A DNA stretch of 64,000 bases from Aquimarina mycalae (GTDB taxonomy: Bacteria > Bacteroidota > Bacteroidia > Flavobacteriales > Flavobacteriaceae). Shown piece after piece: positions 18,363 to 27,050 of the stretch. Numbering within the stretch: the stretch's first letter is position 1; the number at the start of each line of letters is the position of its first letter. Both the position numbers and the translations under genes were made by a program. The stretch covers positions 1-64,000 of the forward strand of contig NZ_JARYGY010000001.1 of assembly GCF_029906345.1 (NCBI RefSeq), given 5' to 3'. The notes beneath the pieces are model-generated. The model was not told the DNA's origin. It saw nothing but the letters and a program-made list of their open reading frames with translations, and ran no database searches.

Positions 18363-18730
18363 AACTGTTTGTTTACGGTAGTTTAACAAAAAAAATATAA
18401 AACTTTTTTACATCACCTTAGTATTAACAATTAATTACATTAAATTCTTGTTTAATACTTTATAGCATAACGAAAACCATCAGGATATTTGGACTAACGA
18501 GTCGAAAAACTTTCTTTCAGCACACCCATACACCCATAAAGACCCCAATCATTTATTCTTCATGTATTATATTAGACTCTACAATAGTCGATTTTGTTAC
18601 ATTTTTGTCAAAATTTAATATAATCAAATTCTTTTTAGCCAAATAAATTAACAACTACCTATATTTAAAAGTTAATTTTTGGTGTTTACAAATCATATTC
18701 TATATTTTTACAACTCAAAAAAAACTTGGA
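18363..18730. other. 368-bp intergenic region between divergent GAF and TlpA genes
   Basis: No open frame of note was seen. It must hold the GAF-gene promoter on the minus strand, which I could not assign, and the TlpA-gene promoter near its right end (annotated separately). The rest is AT-rich without evident repeats. Confidence 0.5.
18678..18708 (+). promoter_or_regulatory. Promoter of the TlpA-like gene
   Basis: TTTG (18678-18681), exactly 19 bases, then TATATTTT (18701-18708), 22 bases upstream of the ATG. Only the last base of the -7 box departs from TAnnTTTG. Confidence 0.6.
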
Positions 18731-19852
18731 ATGAAAAAAATAGTACTGCTTGCAATCATTTTATTATCAGTAGCATGTCAAAAAGAAGAAAAAGGTTATT
18801 CAATTTCTGCTGAAACCGAAGGATTTGATGATGGAGTCACTGTATATGTGAATGCAATTAATCAGTCTAATAGACCAACAATTATTGATTCTACTACTAT
18901 TAAGGAAGGAAAATTTAAAATTGCCTTACCTCCAATAGAAAGTAATGACCTAAACTACTTAACTTTTAAGGATGTGCCTGGAAATGTATTGTATCTAGGA
19001 GAAAACAATCCTATTAAAATGACCATTTATAAAGATAGTATGCGATCTTCTATTATAAAAGGTGGTTCAGAAAATCAATTATTCTTTTCGTATTTACGAA
19101 CGATGAATGCGTATGGAAAAGAAAGACAAGAGCTTAGCAATCAATATCAAATAGCTTCTAAACTAAAAGAAGCGGATAAGGCACTACAACTATCTGCAAA
19201 ATTAGAAGAAGTTAGAACTAATGAGAAGGAATATCGAAAAGAAATAGCTGTAAAAAACCCTAATTCTTTGGTTGCAGTAATGGCATTAACAGATCTTTTA
19301 AATCTTAAAGCTGCTCCAGCTAAACAGATCAAAAAAATATATGCTACTGTAGAAGATACTTTAAAAACATCGCGTTTAGGAAAAAATTTGGATCGTTTAA
19401 TCCAAGCTTCTGTAGGAAAAATAGATATTGGAAGTGAAGCTGAAGATTTTTCTGCTCCTAACCCAGAAGGTCAGTTAGTTTCGTTAAAAGAATCGATGGG
19501 AAAAATTACGATTATTGATTTTTGGGCTTCTTGGTGTAAACCTTGTAGAGCAGAAAATCCAAATGTGGTAAGAGTATACAATAAGTATCATGACAAAGGT
19601 CTTAATATTATTGGTGTTTCTCTTGATAGAAATAAAGATCATTGGACAAAAGCAATTACTCAGGATAATCTAGACTGGAATCATGTATCGCACCTAAAAT
19701 TTTGGCAAGATCCTATTGCTAAAGCATATGGTGTAAGATCAATTCCAGCTACTTTTATATTAGATGAAAAAGGAAATGTTATTGCCAAAAATCTTCGTGG
19801 GCCAGCATTGGAAAGCAGAATTTCAGAATTACTGGGTAAAGAATCTTTGTAA
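18731..19852 (+). CDS. TlpA family thiol-disulfide oxidoreductase lipoprotein with DUF4369
   Basis: A 373-residue lipoprotein (signal to lipobox SVAC, Cys16). Residues about 20-115 form a DUF4369-type beta domain, followed by a helical region and a thioredoxin fold from about 232. The redox-active motif is FWASWCKPC (Cys269 and Cys272), with the cis-Pro loop at VRSIPATFI. Such proteins keep cysteines of envelope proteins reduced, for example in cytochrome maturation. The complete architecture is typical of Bacteroidetes. A strong shared terminator follows. Confidence 0.92.
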   Translation: MKKIVLLAIILLSVACQKEEKGYSISAETEGFDDGVTVYVNAINQSNRPTIIDSTTIKEGKFKIALPPIESNDLNYLTFKDVPGNVLYLGENNPIKMTIYKDSMRSSIIKGGSENQLFFSYLRTMNAYGKERQELSNQYQIASKLKEADKALQLSAKLEEVRTNEKEYRKEIAVKNPNSLVAVMALTDLLNLKAAPAKQIKKIYATVEDTLKTSRLGKNLDRLIQASVGKIDIGSEAEDFSAPNPEGQLVSLKESMGKITIIDFWASWCKPCRAENPNVVRVYNKYHDKGLNIIGVSLDRNKDHWTKAITQDNLDWNHVSHLKFWQDPIAKAYGVRSIPATFILDEKGNVIAKNLRGPALESRISELLGKESL

Positions 19853-19870
19853 ATCAAAATGAATAACATA

Positions 19871-19905
19871 AAAAAACGACCTGATTATCAATCAGGTCGT
19901 TTTTT
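19871..19905. terminator. Bidirectional terminator between TlpA-like and rhomboid genes
   Basis: AAAAAACGACCTGATT and its perfect complement (16-bp stem, 3-base loop ATC) end in T runs on both strands, serving the gene ending at 19852 and the rhomboid gene ending at 19911. Confidence 0.9.
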
Positions 19906-19910
19906 TATTA

Positions 19911-20561
19911 CTAAAGTTTGCCGAGTCTTTGCATTACGAACAATATAATAATAGGTATTGCTAGTAATCCAATCATCAATAAATTTTCTTCAAACAAATA
20001 AGGAGCTAATATCAACGTAACACAATACCCTCCAACTGCTCCACCAAAATGGGCATCATGACCAATATTACCTGATCTACTTTTCATTCCGTATATAGAA
20101 TACAGTAAATACCCAATACCAAAAATATAAGCAGGAATTGGAATGGGAATCAGCATCAAATACAATTTCATATCCGGCTGAAACAATATTGCAGAAAAGA
20201 TAATACCCGAAACAGCTCCACTTGCTCCCACAGCACTATAATGATATTCATCTTTATGAAAAAACAATGAAAATAAATTTCCAACCAATAGACTACCAAA
20301 ATATACTACTAGAAACTTAACATTACCTAATGAACCCAGTACGACTGGAGCAAAAAAATACAAGGTAAACATATTGAAAAACAGATGCATTTCATCCACA
20401 TGTAAAAACCCAGAAGCAAACATACGCAATTGCTCTCCTCTACGAATTCCTCCTATATTAAACTTATAACGCTCAAAAAAAGAAAAATCTTTAAGCCCTT
20501 TTAACGAAACAAGGACATTGGCAAGTATGATAATAATTACAACAATATCAAGATGTAGCAT
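19911..20561 (-). CDS. Rhomboid family intramembrane serine protease
   Basis: A 216-residue polytopic protease that cleaves membrane proteins inside the bilayer. The catalytic Ser is in VGASGAVSG (Ser114) and the catalytic His in HDAHFGG (His171), with the HLFFNMFTLYFF helix typical of rhomboids. I chose the ATG at 20561 (MLHLDIVVI); the frame extends seven codons further to a TTG at 20582, less likely as a start. The substrate is unknown. Confidence 0.9.
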   Translation of the reverse strand: MLHLDIVVIIIILANVLVSLKGLKDFSFFERYKFNIGGIRRGEQLRMFASGFLHVDEMHLFFNMFTLYFFAPVVLGSLGNVKFLVVYFGSLLVGNLFSLFFHKDEYHYSAVGASGAVSGIIFSAILFQPDMKLYLMLIPIPIPAYIFGIGYLLYSIYGMKSRSGNIGHDAHFGGAVGGYCVTLILAPYLFEENLLMIGLLAIPIIILFVMQRLGKL

Positions 20562-20699
20562 ATACAATTTTTTGTCGTTCAAATATAGTATATATTTTAA
20601 CCTAAAGAATAGCTATTTTTAGTTGAGATATGTTCAATTAATATTTCTACCTATTACTTAGTTTTAATAAACTATCTTTAGCCGCTTAAAACAAAATTA

Positions 20700-21605
20700 A
20701 TGCAACTAGCGATCTATTGCCTTGTATATCCAATACTATGGATCATCTCTAAATTACCGTGGCGTTTATTTTATATGCTTTCGACTGGTATTTATATTCT
20801 TATTTATCATATCATTCGATATAGAAGAAAAACAGTTACCGAAAACTTGATATTAGCTTTTCCTAACAAGGAACAAAAAGAAATACAACGAATCCAAAAA
20901 GCTTCTTATAAACATATGTGCGATATGTTTCTGGAAATGATACGTTCACTATCTATTAGTGAAAAAGAAATAATCAAACGTTTTCATATAACAAACATGG
21001 AGGACTTGGTTACTTTAGAAAACAAAAACAAAAGCATCATTGTAATGATGGGGCACTATAATAGCTATGAATGGACAAACTCTATAGACTTGATAAGTAA
21101 GTTTAGATGTGTAGGCATTTATAAACCTATAAAAAACAAATATTTTGACAGATTGGTGCATCGCATTAGAGGTAGATTTAATTCTAGGTTGATACCAAGC
21201 GCTAAGGTCTTTAGGGAAATGACGATGGATCAAAGAAAGGAGAATCATGAATTAAGTCTTTACGGTTTAATTTCTGATCAATCACCTAAGCTTAATAACG
21301 CTACCTTTTGGACAGATTTTATGGGTATAAAAGTTCCAGCATTTGTTGGAGGAGAAGTGTTGTCTAAACGATTAGGTCTTAGTATTTTTTATCTTCATGT
21401 AGAAAAAGTAAAACGCGGATATTATGAAGCCACGCTAGTTCCAATATCCGAAGAGCCTAAAAAAGAAGATGAGTATTATATCACTACAAAATTCACTCAG
21501 TTACTAGAAGAACAAATTAGAAATAAGCCAGAGAATTATTTATGGACACATAAACGATGGAAGCATCGTGATGCAGAACCTCCAAAGGGAGCAATCATAA
21601 AATAA
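20700..21605 (+). CDS. Lysophospholipid/lipid A acyltransferase (LpxL/HtrB-like), copy 1
   Basis: A 301-residue inner-membrane acyltransferase that adds a fatty acyl chain to lipid A precursors or related lipids. The N-terminus is a hydrophobic anchor (about 1-40) and the catalytic HX4E motif is MMGHYNSYEW. YRRKTVTENL and LWTHKRWKHR are typical of the family. It is followed 76 bases later by a close paralogue of nearly equal length, so a tandem duplication is clear. The acyl donor specificity of each copy cannot be told from sequence. Confidence 0.9.
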   Translation: MQLAIYCLVYPILWIISKLPWRLFYMLSTGIYILIYHIIRYRRKTVTENLILAFPNKEQKEIQRIQKASYKHMCDMFLEMIRSLSISEKEIIKRFHITNMEDLVTLENKNKSIIVMMGHYNSYEWTNSIDLISKFRCVGIYKPIKNKYFDRLVHRIRGRFNSRLIPSAKVFREMTMDQRKENHELSLYGLISDQSPKLNNATFWTDFMGIKVPAFVGGEVLSKRLGLSIFYLHVEKVKRGYYEATLVPISEEPKKEDEYYITTKFTQLLEEQIRNKPENYLWTHKRWKHRDAEPPKGAIIK

Positions 21606-21655
21606 ACACTTTGTTTTTTAAGATTATTCTAAGATTTCGAGTCAGCAAATAACTT

Positions 21656-21663
21656 TATATTTG
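21656..21663 (+). promoter_or_regulatory. -7 promoter box of acyltransferase copy 2
   Basis: A perfect TATATTTG lies 18 bases before the second acyltransferase ATG, so copy 2 probably has its own promoter. A matching -33 box at the right spacing is not obvious. Confidence 0.4.
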
Positions 21664-21681
21664 TAGGCTTAAATTAACAAA

Positions 21682-22581
21682 ATGCAATTATTGGTATATC
21701 GCCTGGTGTATCCATTGTTGTGGATTATATCAAAATTACCCTGGCGTTTGTTTTATTTGTTTTCTACTTGTGTATACATTTTAGTATATCATATTACTAG
21801 GTATAGAAGAAAAACAGTTACAGAAAATCTCGTCCTCGTATTCCCAGAAAAACCACTTTCAGAAATTCAAAAAATTCGCAAAGCTTTTTATAAACATATG
21901 TGTGATATGTTTTTGGAAATGATCAAATCCATTTCTATTAGTGATCGAGATCTTTTAAAACGCTTTAAAATCGTTGATATTCACACTTTAAAAGATTTAG
22001 AGGCTAAAAATAAAAGTATTGTAGTATTAATGGCTCATTATGCAAGTTATGAATGGGCTACTGTTACACAATTACTAGTAGATTATCCAACTGTTGGTGT
22101 GTACAAGAAAATTAAAAACAAATATTTTGATCAATTGGTACATCGTATTAGACAGCGTTATGATGCTAGATTAATCTCCAGTTATAATGCTATGAAAGAG
22201 ATTACAAGGGATAAAGTAAACGGTACACTTTGTTCTTATGCCTTTTTATCTGATCAATCTCCAAGTCTTGCTAAAACGACATACTGGACAGATTTTATGG
22301 ATATAAAAGTTCCTACACATATCGGTGGCGCTGTATTGGCGAAAAGATTAGATATGTCTGTAGTGTATTTACACGTTGAAAAAGTTAAACGAGGATATTA
22401 TGAGGCTAAATTCGTTCCCATAACCGAAAATGCTAAAAACTGTGAAGATTTCTATATTGTAAAAACTTATTTACGGATGTTAGAAGAACAAATCAGAAAG
22501 GCTCCGGAATATTATTTATGGACGCATAAACGATGGAAACATCGTAATGCAGAAATTCCGAAAGAAGCAACTATCGATTGA
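21682..22581 (+). CDS. Lysophospholipid/lipid A acyltransferase (LpxL/HtrB-like), copy 2
   Basis: A 299-residue paralogue of the preceding gene, sharing long identical stretches such as LWIISKLPWRLFY, RYRRKTVTENL, KHMCDMFLEMI and the ending LWTHKRWKHR. The HX4E catalytic motif is MAHYASYEW. Divergence is concentrated in the middle third, which may reflect a different acyl or acceptor preference. It ends at a strong terminator shared with glmM. Confidence 0.9.
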   Translation: MQLLVYRLVYPLLWIISKLPWRLFYLFSTCVYILVYHITRYRRKTVTENLVLVFPEKPLSEIQKIRKAFYKHMCDMFLEMIKSISISDRDLLKRFKIVDIHTLKDLEAKNKSIVVLMAHYASYEWATVTQLLVDYPTVGVYKKIKNKYFDQLVHRIRQRYDARLISSYNAMKEITRDKVNGTLCSYAFLSDQSPSLAKTTYWTDFMDIKVPTHIGGAVLAKRLDMSVVYLHVEKVKRGYYEAKFVPITENAKNCEDFYIVKTYLRMLEEQIRKAPEYYLWTHKRWKHRNAEIPKEATID

Positions 22582-22585
22582 TATC

Positions 22586-22630
22586 AATACTCCTGTCAAA
22601 GAAAAATATTTGACAGGAGTATTTTTTAGT
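22586..22630. terminator. Terminator between acyltransferase copy 2 and glmM
   Basis: AATACTCCTGTCAAA (22586-22600) pairs perfectly with TTTGACAGGAGTATT (22609-22623) and is followed by TTTTT, a 15-bp stem with an 8-base loop. It may also end glmM on the other strand. Confidence 0.88.
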
Positions 22631-22631
22631 A

Positions 22632-24020
22632 TTAAATACCAGCTATTTCCTTAAGAGTAGCGATAGTATCGTTTGCCAATTGATCTGCTTTTTCTTGACT
22701 TAGCGCTTCAGTATATATACGAATAATAGGTTCTGTATTACTTTTTCTAAGGTGTACCCAACAATCGCTGAAATCAACTTTTACACCATCTACAGTACTT
22801 ACCTCTTCTTTAATGTGTGTATTATGGAATCCTTTTAATATATTATCCACATCCAATTCTGGTGTTAATTGCACCTTGTTTTTACTCATAAAATAAGATG
22901 GATAACTATTTCTCAATTCGCTAACGCTGCAATTTTTTTCTGCCAAATGTGTCAAAAACAACGCTACACCAACTAGAGAATCTCTTCCATAGTGCAACTC
23001 AGGATAAATAATCCCTCCATTTCCTTCGCCACCAATAACCGCATTATTAGCTTTCATTTTTGAAACTACATTTACTTCACCTACCGCACTTGCTTCATAA
23101 CTACCTTGATGTTTTTCGGTTACATCTCTTAATGCTCTACTTGACGACAAGTTAGAAACTGTATTACCTGGTGTTTTACCAAGTACATAATCAGCACAGG
23201 CAACCAGCGTATATTCTTCTCCAAACATCTCTCCATCTTCACTCATAAAGGCTAAACGATCTACATCAGGATCAACAGTAAGCCCAAAATCTGCTTTTTC
23301 TTTTACTACCAGCTCTGATAAATCTGTTAAATGTTCTTTAAGTGGTTCTGGATTATGCGGAAAATGTCCATTAGGTTCGCAATAAAGTTCTACCACTTCT
23401 ACTCCCATTTTTTTAAGTAATTTAGGAATTGCAATCCCTCCAGTAGAATTCACAGCATCCACAACAACTTTAAAACCAGATTTCTTGACCACTTCTGCAT
23501 CAACTAATGGAAGTTGAAGCACCTCTTCTATATGCTTATCGATATATGTGTCATTTGTAGTAATTGAACCTAGATCATCTACTTCTGCAAAAGTATAATT
23601 ATCATTCTCTGCTATATCTAAAATCTTCTTACCATTTTCTGCATTCAAAAACTCACCTCTATTATCTAATAATTTTAGTGCATTCCATTGTTTAGGGTTA
23701 TGACTAGCAGTTAATATAATTCCTCCATCTGCTTTTTCCATAGGAACCGCTACCTCAACCGTTGGCGTAGTAGATAATCCTAAATCTATAACATGGATTC
23801 CCAATCCTACTAATCCATTCATTACCAATTGCTGGATCATTGCTCCAGAAATACGAGCATCTCTACCTACTACTACTGTTGGATGTTCTTTATTGGATTC
23901 GGCTTTTAACCAACTACCATAGGCAGATGCAAATTTTACTGCATCAATCGGCGTTAAATTATCTCCTACTTTTCCTCCAATAGTTCCTCGAATTCCCGAA
24001 ATTGATTTGATTAATGTCAT
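22632..24020 (-). CDS. glmM: Phosphoglucosamine mutase / phosphomannomutase
   Basis: A 462-residue alpha-D-phosphohexomutase that moves phosphate between C6 and C1 of a sugar. The phosphoserine loop is LTASHNPKQWNA (Ser106), the Mg loop DPDVDRLAF, the sugar loop GEGNGG and the phosphate loop RKSNTEPIIRI. In this phylum such proteins are annotated GlmM, making glucosamine-1-phosphate for peptidoglycan and LPS. A phosphomannomutase role cannot be excluded. It is monocistronic. Confidence 0.9.
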   Translation of the reverse strand: MTLIKSISGIRGTIGGKVGDNLTPIDAVKFASAYGSWLKAESNKEHPTVVVGRDARISGAMIQQLVMNGLVGLGIHVIDLGLSTTPTVEVAVPMEKADGGIILTASHNPKQWNALKLLDNRGEFLNAENGKKILDIAENDNYTFAEVDDLGSITTNDTYIDKHIEEVLQLPLVDAEVVKKSGFKVVVDAVNSTGGIAIPKLLKKMGVEVVELYCEPNGHFPHNPEPLKEHLTDLSELVVKEKADFGLTVDPDVDRLAFMSEDGEMFGEEYTLVACADYVLGKTPGNTVSNLSSSRALRDVTEKHQGSYEASAVGEVNVVSKMKANNAVIGGEGNGGIIYPELHYGRDSLVGVALFLTHLAEKNCSVSELRNSYPSYFMSKNKVQLTPELDVDNILKGFHNTHIKEEVSTVDGVKVDFSDCWVHLRKSNTEPIIRIYTEALSQEKADQLANDTIATLKEIAGI

Positions 24021-24146
24021 ATTATTGATCGATTATTTTTTTTCTGTTTTGGCAAATGTACATGCTACAACCGATTACCACAACTTTACGATTAAAGTTT
24101 GCAAAAAAAACAATAACAACTTTCTAAAAAATTGTAAATTCACCTA

Positions 24147-24731
24147 ATGAATTTTTTAGCTCATATTTACCTTTCAGGAGATGATCAAGAACTTAAAATA
24201 GGCAATTTTATCGCTGATTCTGTTAAAGGAAAAAAGTTTACACAATTTCCAGATCGAATCCAACAAGGTATTACACTACATCGAAAAATTGATTCGTATA
24301 CAGATAGTCATCCTATTGTTAGGGAGAGTATACTAAGGTTATTTCCTAAATACGGTCATTATAGTAGTGTAATTGTAGATATTCTTTATGATCACTTTCT
24401 AGCTGCTTATTGGGACGAATTTTCCAATACCCCATTAGAGGTATATGTTTCAGACTTCTATCAATTACTTCAGGAATATTATGAAATACTTCCTACACGT
24501 GTTCAGAATTTTCTACCCTATATGTTACGGGATAATTGGTTACTAAGCTATGCAACAATACCAGGTATCGGCAGGATACTATATCAAATGAATCACAGAA
24601 CCAAAAACAGGTCCAAGATGAATTTTGCAGTAATTGAATTGGAACAATATTATTCGGATTTCGAGAGGGAGTTTCGTTCTTTTTTCGAAGAATTGGAGTT
24701 ATTCACAAAAAACGAAATGAGAACGTTATGA
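24147..24731 (+). CDS. acpH: Acyl carrier protein phosphodiesterase
   Basis: A 194-residue AcpH (DUF479) protein that removes the 4'-phosphopantetheine group from acyl carrier protein. It begins MNFLAHIYLSGDD and shows GNFIADSVKG, HRKIDSYTDSHP and DILYDHFLA, the conserved His/Asp motifs of this HD-like fold. The next gene overlaps it by four bases (ATGA), so the two are translationally coupled. Confidence 0.92.
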   Translation: MNFLAHIYLSGDDQELKIGNFIADSVKGKKFTQFPDRIQQGITLHRKIDSYTDSHPIVRESILRLFPKYGHYSSVIVDILYDHFLAAYWDEFSNTPLEVYVSDFYQLLQEYYEILPTRVQNFLPYMLRDNWLLSYATIPGIGRILYQMNHRTKNRSKMNFAVIELEQYYSDFEREFRSFFEELELFTKNEMRTL

Positions 24732-25120
24732 GATCGTTTTATCTTTTGATAGTAATAATAGGTATTCTTTCTTGCAAAAAACAAGTTAGCAATTACGATA
24801 CAACTAATATCTGCAAAGAAAAAATCCAACAAACTTCGAAAAACGGTTACACCAAAAATTATTTTGCCAACTCCATAAATTTAAAAAGCATTGGTCATTA
24901 TCAAAATGGATTGCAACAAGGATTCTGGAAATACTTCTATCGAAACGGCAATACAAAAGCTGAAGGTCATTATGAAAAAGGTAAGAAACAAGGTTTTTGG
25001 AAAGAATATCACAAAAATGGAAATGTAAAATCCGAGGGGCATATTGAAAATTGTGAGCCATCTGGATATTGGAAATTTTATGATAAACAGAATGCCCTTA
25101 TCAAAGAAAACCATTACTAA
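24728..25120 (+). CDS. MORN-repeat lipoprotein (YwqK-like)
   Basis: A 130-residue lipoprotein (signal MRSFYLLIVIIGILSC, lipobox GILSC) with about three MORN-type repeats: GHYQNGLQQGFWKYFYRNGN, GHYEKGKKQGFWKEYHKNGN and GHIENCEPSGYWKFYDKQN. Automated pipelines often call such proteins YwqK-family antitoxins, but an exported lipoprotein with no adjacent toxin argues against that. It overlaps acpH and is 11 bases from ggt, so it is the middle gene of a three-gene operon. Confidence 0.8.
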   Translation: MRSFYLLIVIIGILSCKKQVSNYDTTNICKEKIQQTSKNGYTKNYFANSINLKSIGHYQNGLQQGFWKYFYRNGNTKAEGHYEKGKKQGFWKEYHKNGNVKSEGHIENCEPSGYWKFYDKQNALIKENHY

Positions 25121-25131
25121 CAACATTTTAT

Positions 25132-26841
25132 ATGCGCGTACTATATTTATTATTAGTTCTTTTAATTTTTTCTTGTAAAAAAAAGCCTGAACTCTCTGCT
25201 CATAACCAAGTTAAATACCAACCTGTTCGAGGTGTAATAGCACAAAATGCAATGGTAGTTTCTGCCAGAAAAGAAGCTTCTAAAATTGGTAAGGACATTC
25301 TAGAAAAAGGAGGAAATGCTTTTGATGCTATGGTTGCAACCGAAATGGCTTTGGCGGTTTCTTATCCTTATGCTGGCAATTTAGGTGGTGGTGGCTTTAT
25401 GGTTTTCAGAAAAGCCAACGGAGAAACTGGAGCCATTGATTATCGAGAAAAAGCGCCTTTGGCTTCTTTTAGAGATATGTATTTGGATGAAAAAGGAAAT
25501 CCTATACCAGAAAAAAGTCAATTAGGAGCAATGGCTGTTGGTGTTCCTGGTACAATTGCAGGTATATTCGAAGTACATAAGAAATTTGGAACATTATCAA
25601 TAAAAGAACTACTTACTCCTGTGGTAGCACTTGCAACCAAAGGATATGAAGTTACACTGAAACAGCAAAAACGTTTTGAGAAATACAAGGACATATTTAT
25701 TGAAACTAATACAGATACTATTCTATATGCTAAAACATATAAAGCAATGGATACGGTAAAAAATTTACCCCTTGCAGCGACCATCGAGAGAATTATCGAA
25801 AATGGTAAAGATGAGTTTTACAAAGGAGAAACAGGGCAGAAAATGGTTGAGTACATTCAATCTAAAGGAGGTATTATAACAATGGAAGATTTAGCCAAAT
25901 ATCAGGCTAAATGGCGCAAACCTGTTCAGTTTACCTATAAAAACCTTACTATAACATCAATGTCACCTCCATCTAGCGGTGGTATTTGTCTAGCTCAGAT
26001 TATGAAAATGATCGAACCTTATGATTTAAGTTCTTACGGACATAATTCATTAAAATCGATTCAAATAATCACCGAAGCAGAACGAAGAGCCTATGCAGAT
26101 AGAAGTTTTTATCTGGGTGATCCTGATTTTGTTGAAATCCCAGTGGACACTTTAATAAGTAATTCATATTTATCGGAAAGGATGAAAGATTTTGATCCTG
26201 AAAAAGCTACATTATCTTCAAACCTAAGTTATGGAAGTATTCCTGGATATGAAAGCAGCGAAACTACACACTACTCCATTATTGATCAGTTCGGAAATGC
26301 TATATCTGTTACGACTACTTTAAATGGAGCATACGGATCTAAACTCTATGTTCCAGAAATAGGCTTCTTTTTAAACAATGAAATGGATGATTTTAGTGCT
26401 AAACCTGGAACTCCTAATATGTATGGATTACTTGGTACAGAAACCAACTCTATTGTTCCCGAGAAAAGGATGCTGAGCTCTATGACTCCAACTCTTGTAG
26501 AAAAAGATGACAAGCTATGGATGTCTGTGGGAACTCCTGGAGGATCTTCTATAATCACTTCTGTACTTCAGACCATCCTGAATGTTGAAGAATTTGGTAT
26601 GACTATGCAAGATGCCGTTAATGCCCCTCGCTTTCACCATCAATGGTTGCCAGATGAAGTTTTCTTTGAACCTAATCTATTTGATCCTAACCTACTGGAT
26701 AGTTTACAAACGAAAGGATATACCATCAATGAATCCGAAACCAAAATCACAAGTAAAGTAGATGGTATTTTGGTACTTTCTGATGGAAGTTTAGAAGGAG
26801 GAGCTGATAAACGAGGAGACGACAAGGCTATTGGTTTTTAA
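25132..26841 (+). CDS. ggt: Gamma-glutamyltransferase (lipoprotein)
   Basis: A 569-residue GGT that hydrolyses gamma-glutamyl bonds such as in glutathione. It has a lipoprotein signal (LLVLLIFSC). The precursor normally cleaves itself before the nucleophilic Thr; here this is Thr379 in ETTHYS, giving large and small subunits. The GGGGFMV, IDYREKAP and STPGG-type (VGTPGGSS) loops are intact. The protein acts in the periplasm or at the cell surface, anchored by lipid. It ends the acpH operon. Confidence 0.94.
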   Translation: MRVLYLLLVLLIFSCKKKPELSAHNQVKYQPVRGVIAQNAMVVSARKEASKIGKDILEKGGNAFDAMVATEMALAVSYPYAGNLGGGGFMVFRKANGETGAIDYREKAPLASFRDMYLDEKGNPIPEKSQLGAMAVGVPGTIAGIFEVHKKFGTLSIKELLTPVVALATKGYEVTLKQQKRFEKYKDIFIETNTDTILYAKTYKAMDTVKNLPLAATIERIIENGKDEFYKGETGQKMVEYIQSKGGIITMEDLAKYQAKWRKPVQFTYKNLTITSMSPPSSGGICLAQIMKMIEPYDLSSYGHNSLKSIQIITEAERRAYADRSFYLGDPDFVEIPVDTLISNSYLSERMKDFDPEKATLSSNLSYGSIPGYESSETTHYSIIDQFGNAISVTTTLNGAYGSKLYVPEIGFFLNNEMDDFSAKPGTPNMYGLLGTETNSIVPEKRMLSSMTPTLVEKDDKLWMSVGTPGGSSIITSVLQTILNVEEFGMTMQDAVNAPRFHHQWLPDEVFFEPNLFDPNLLDSLQTKGYTINESETKITSKVDGILVLSDGSLEGGADKRGDDKAIGF

Positions 26842-27006
26842 TCATATCTAAGTTGTTAAAAAAATCAAACACTTATATCTATTACAGTTAAAAATATAAT
26901 AGTAATACCGTTACACATATACAAATCATCAATATCTATAACTGGAAATAAAGGTGCTATTTTGTAAAGCTAATTCAATACAAAAAATAAGCTTTCACTA
27001 TTTGAT

Positions 27007-27040
27007 AAATGGGTCGGACCTTATTCTATCAAACCCATTT
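27007..27040. terminator. Weak inverted repeat downstream of the beta-helix gene
   Basis: AAATGGGT (27007-27014) pairs with ACCCATTT (27033-27040). A competing pairing TTTGATA/TATCAAA overlaps it. It lies just after the minus-strand gene ending at 27051 and could end either strand, but T-runs are modest. Confidence 0.35.
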
Positions 27041-27050
27041 TTAAATTACT

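Noticed and set aside
24728-25120. Toxin-antitoxin module (YwqK antitoxin annotation)
   Set aside because: The protein has a lipobox and signal peptide and its neighbours are acpH and ggt; no toxin-like gene is present.
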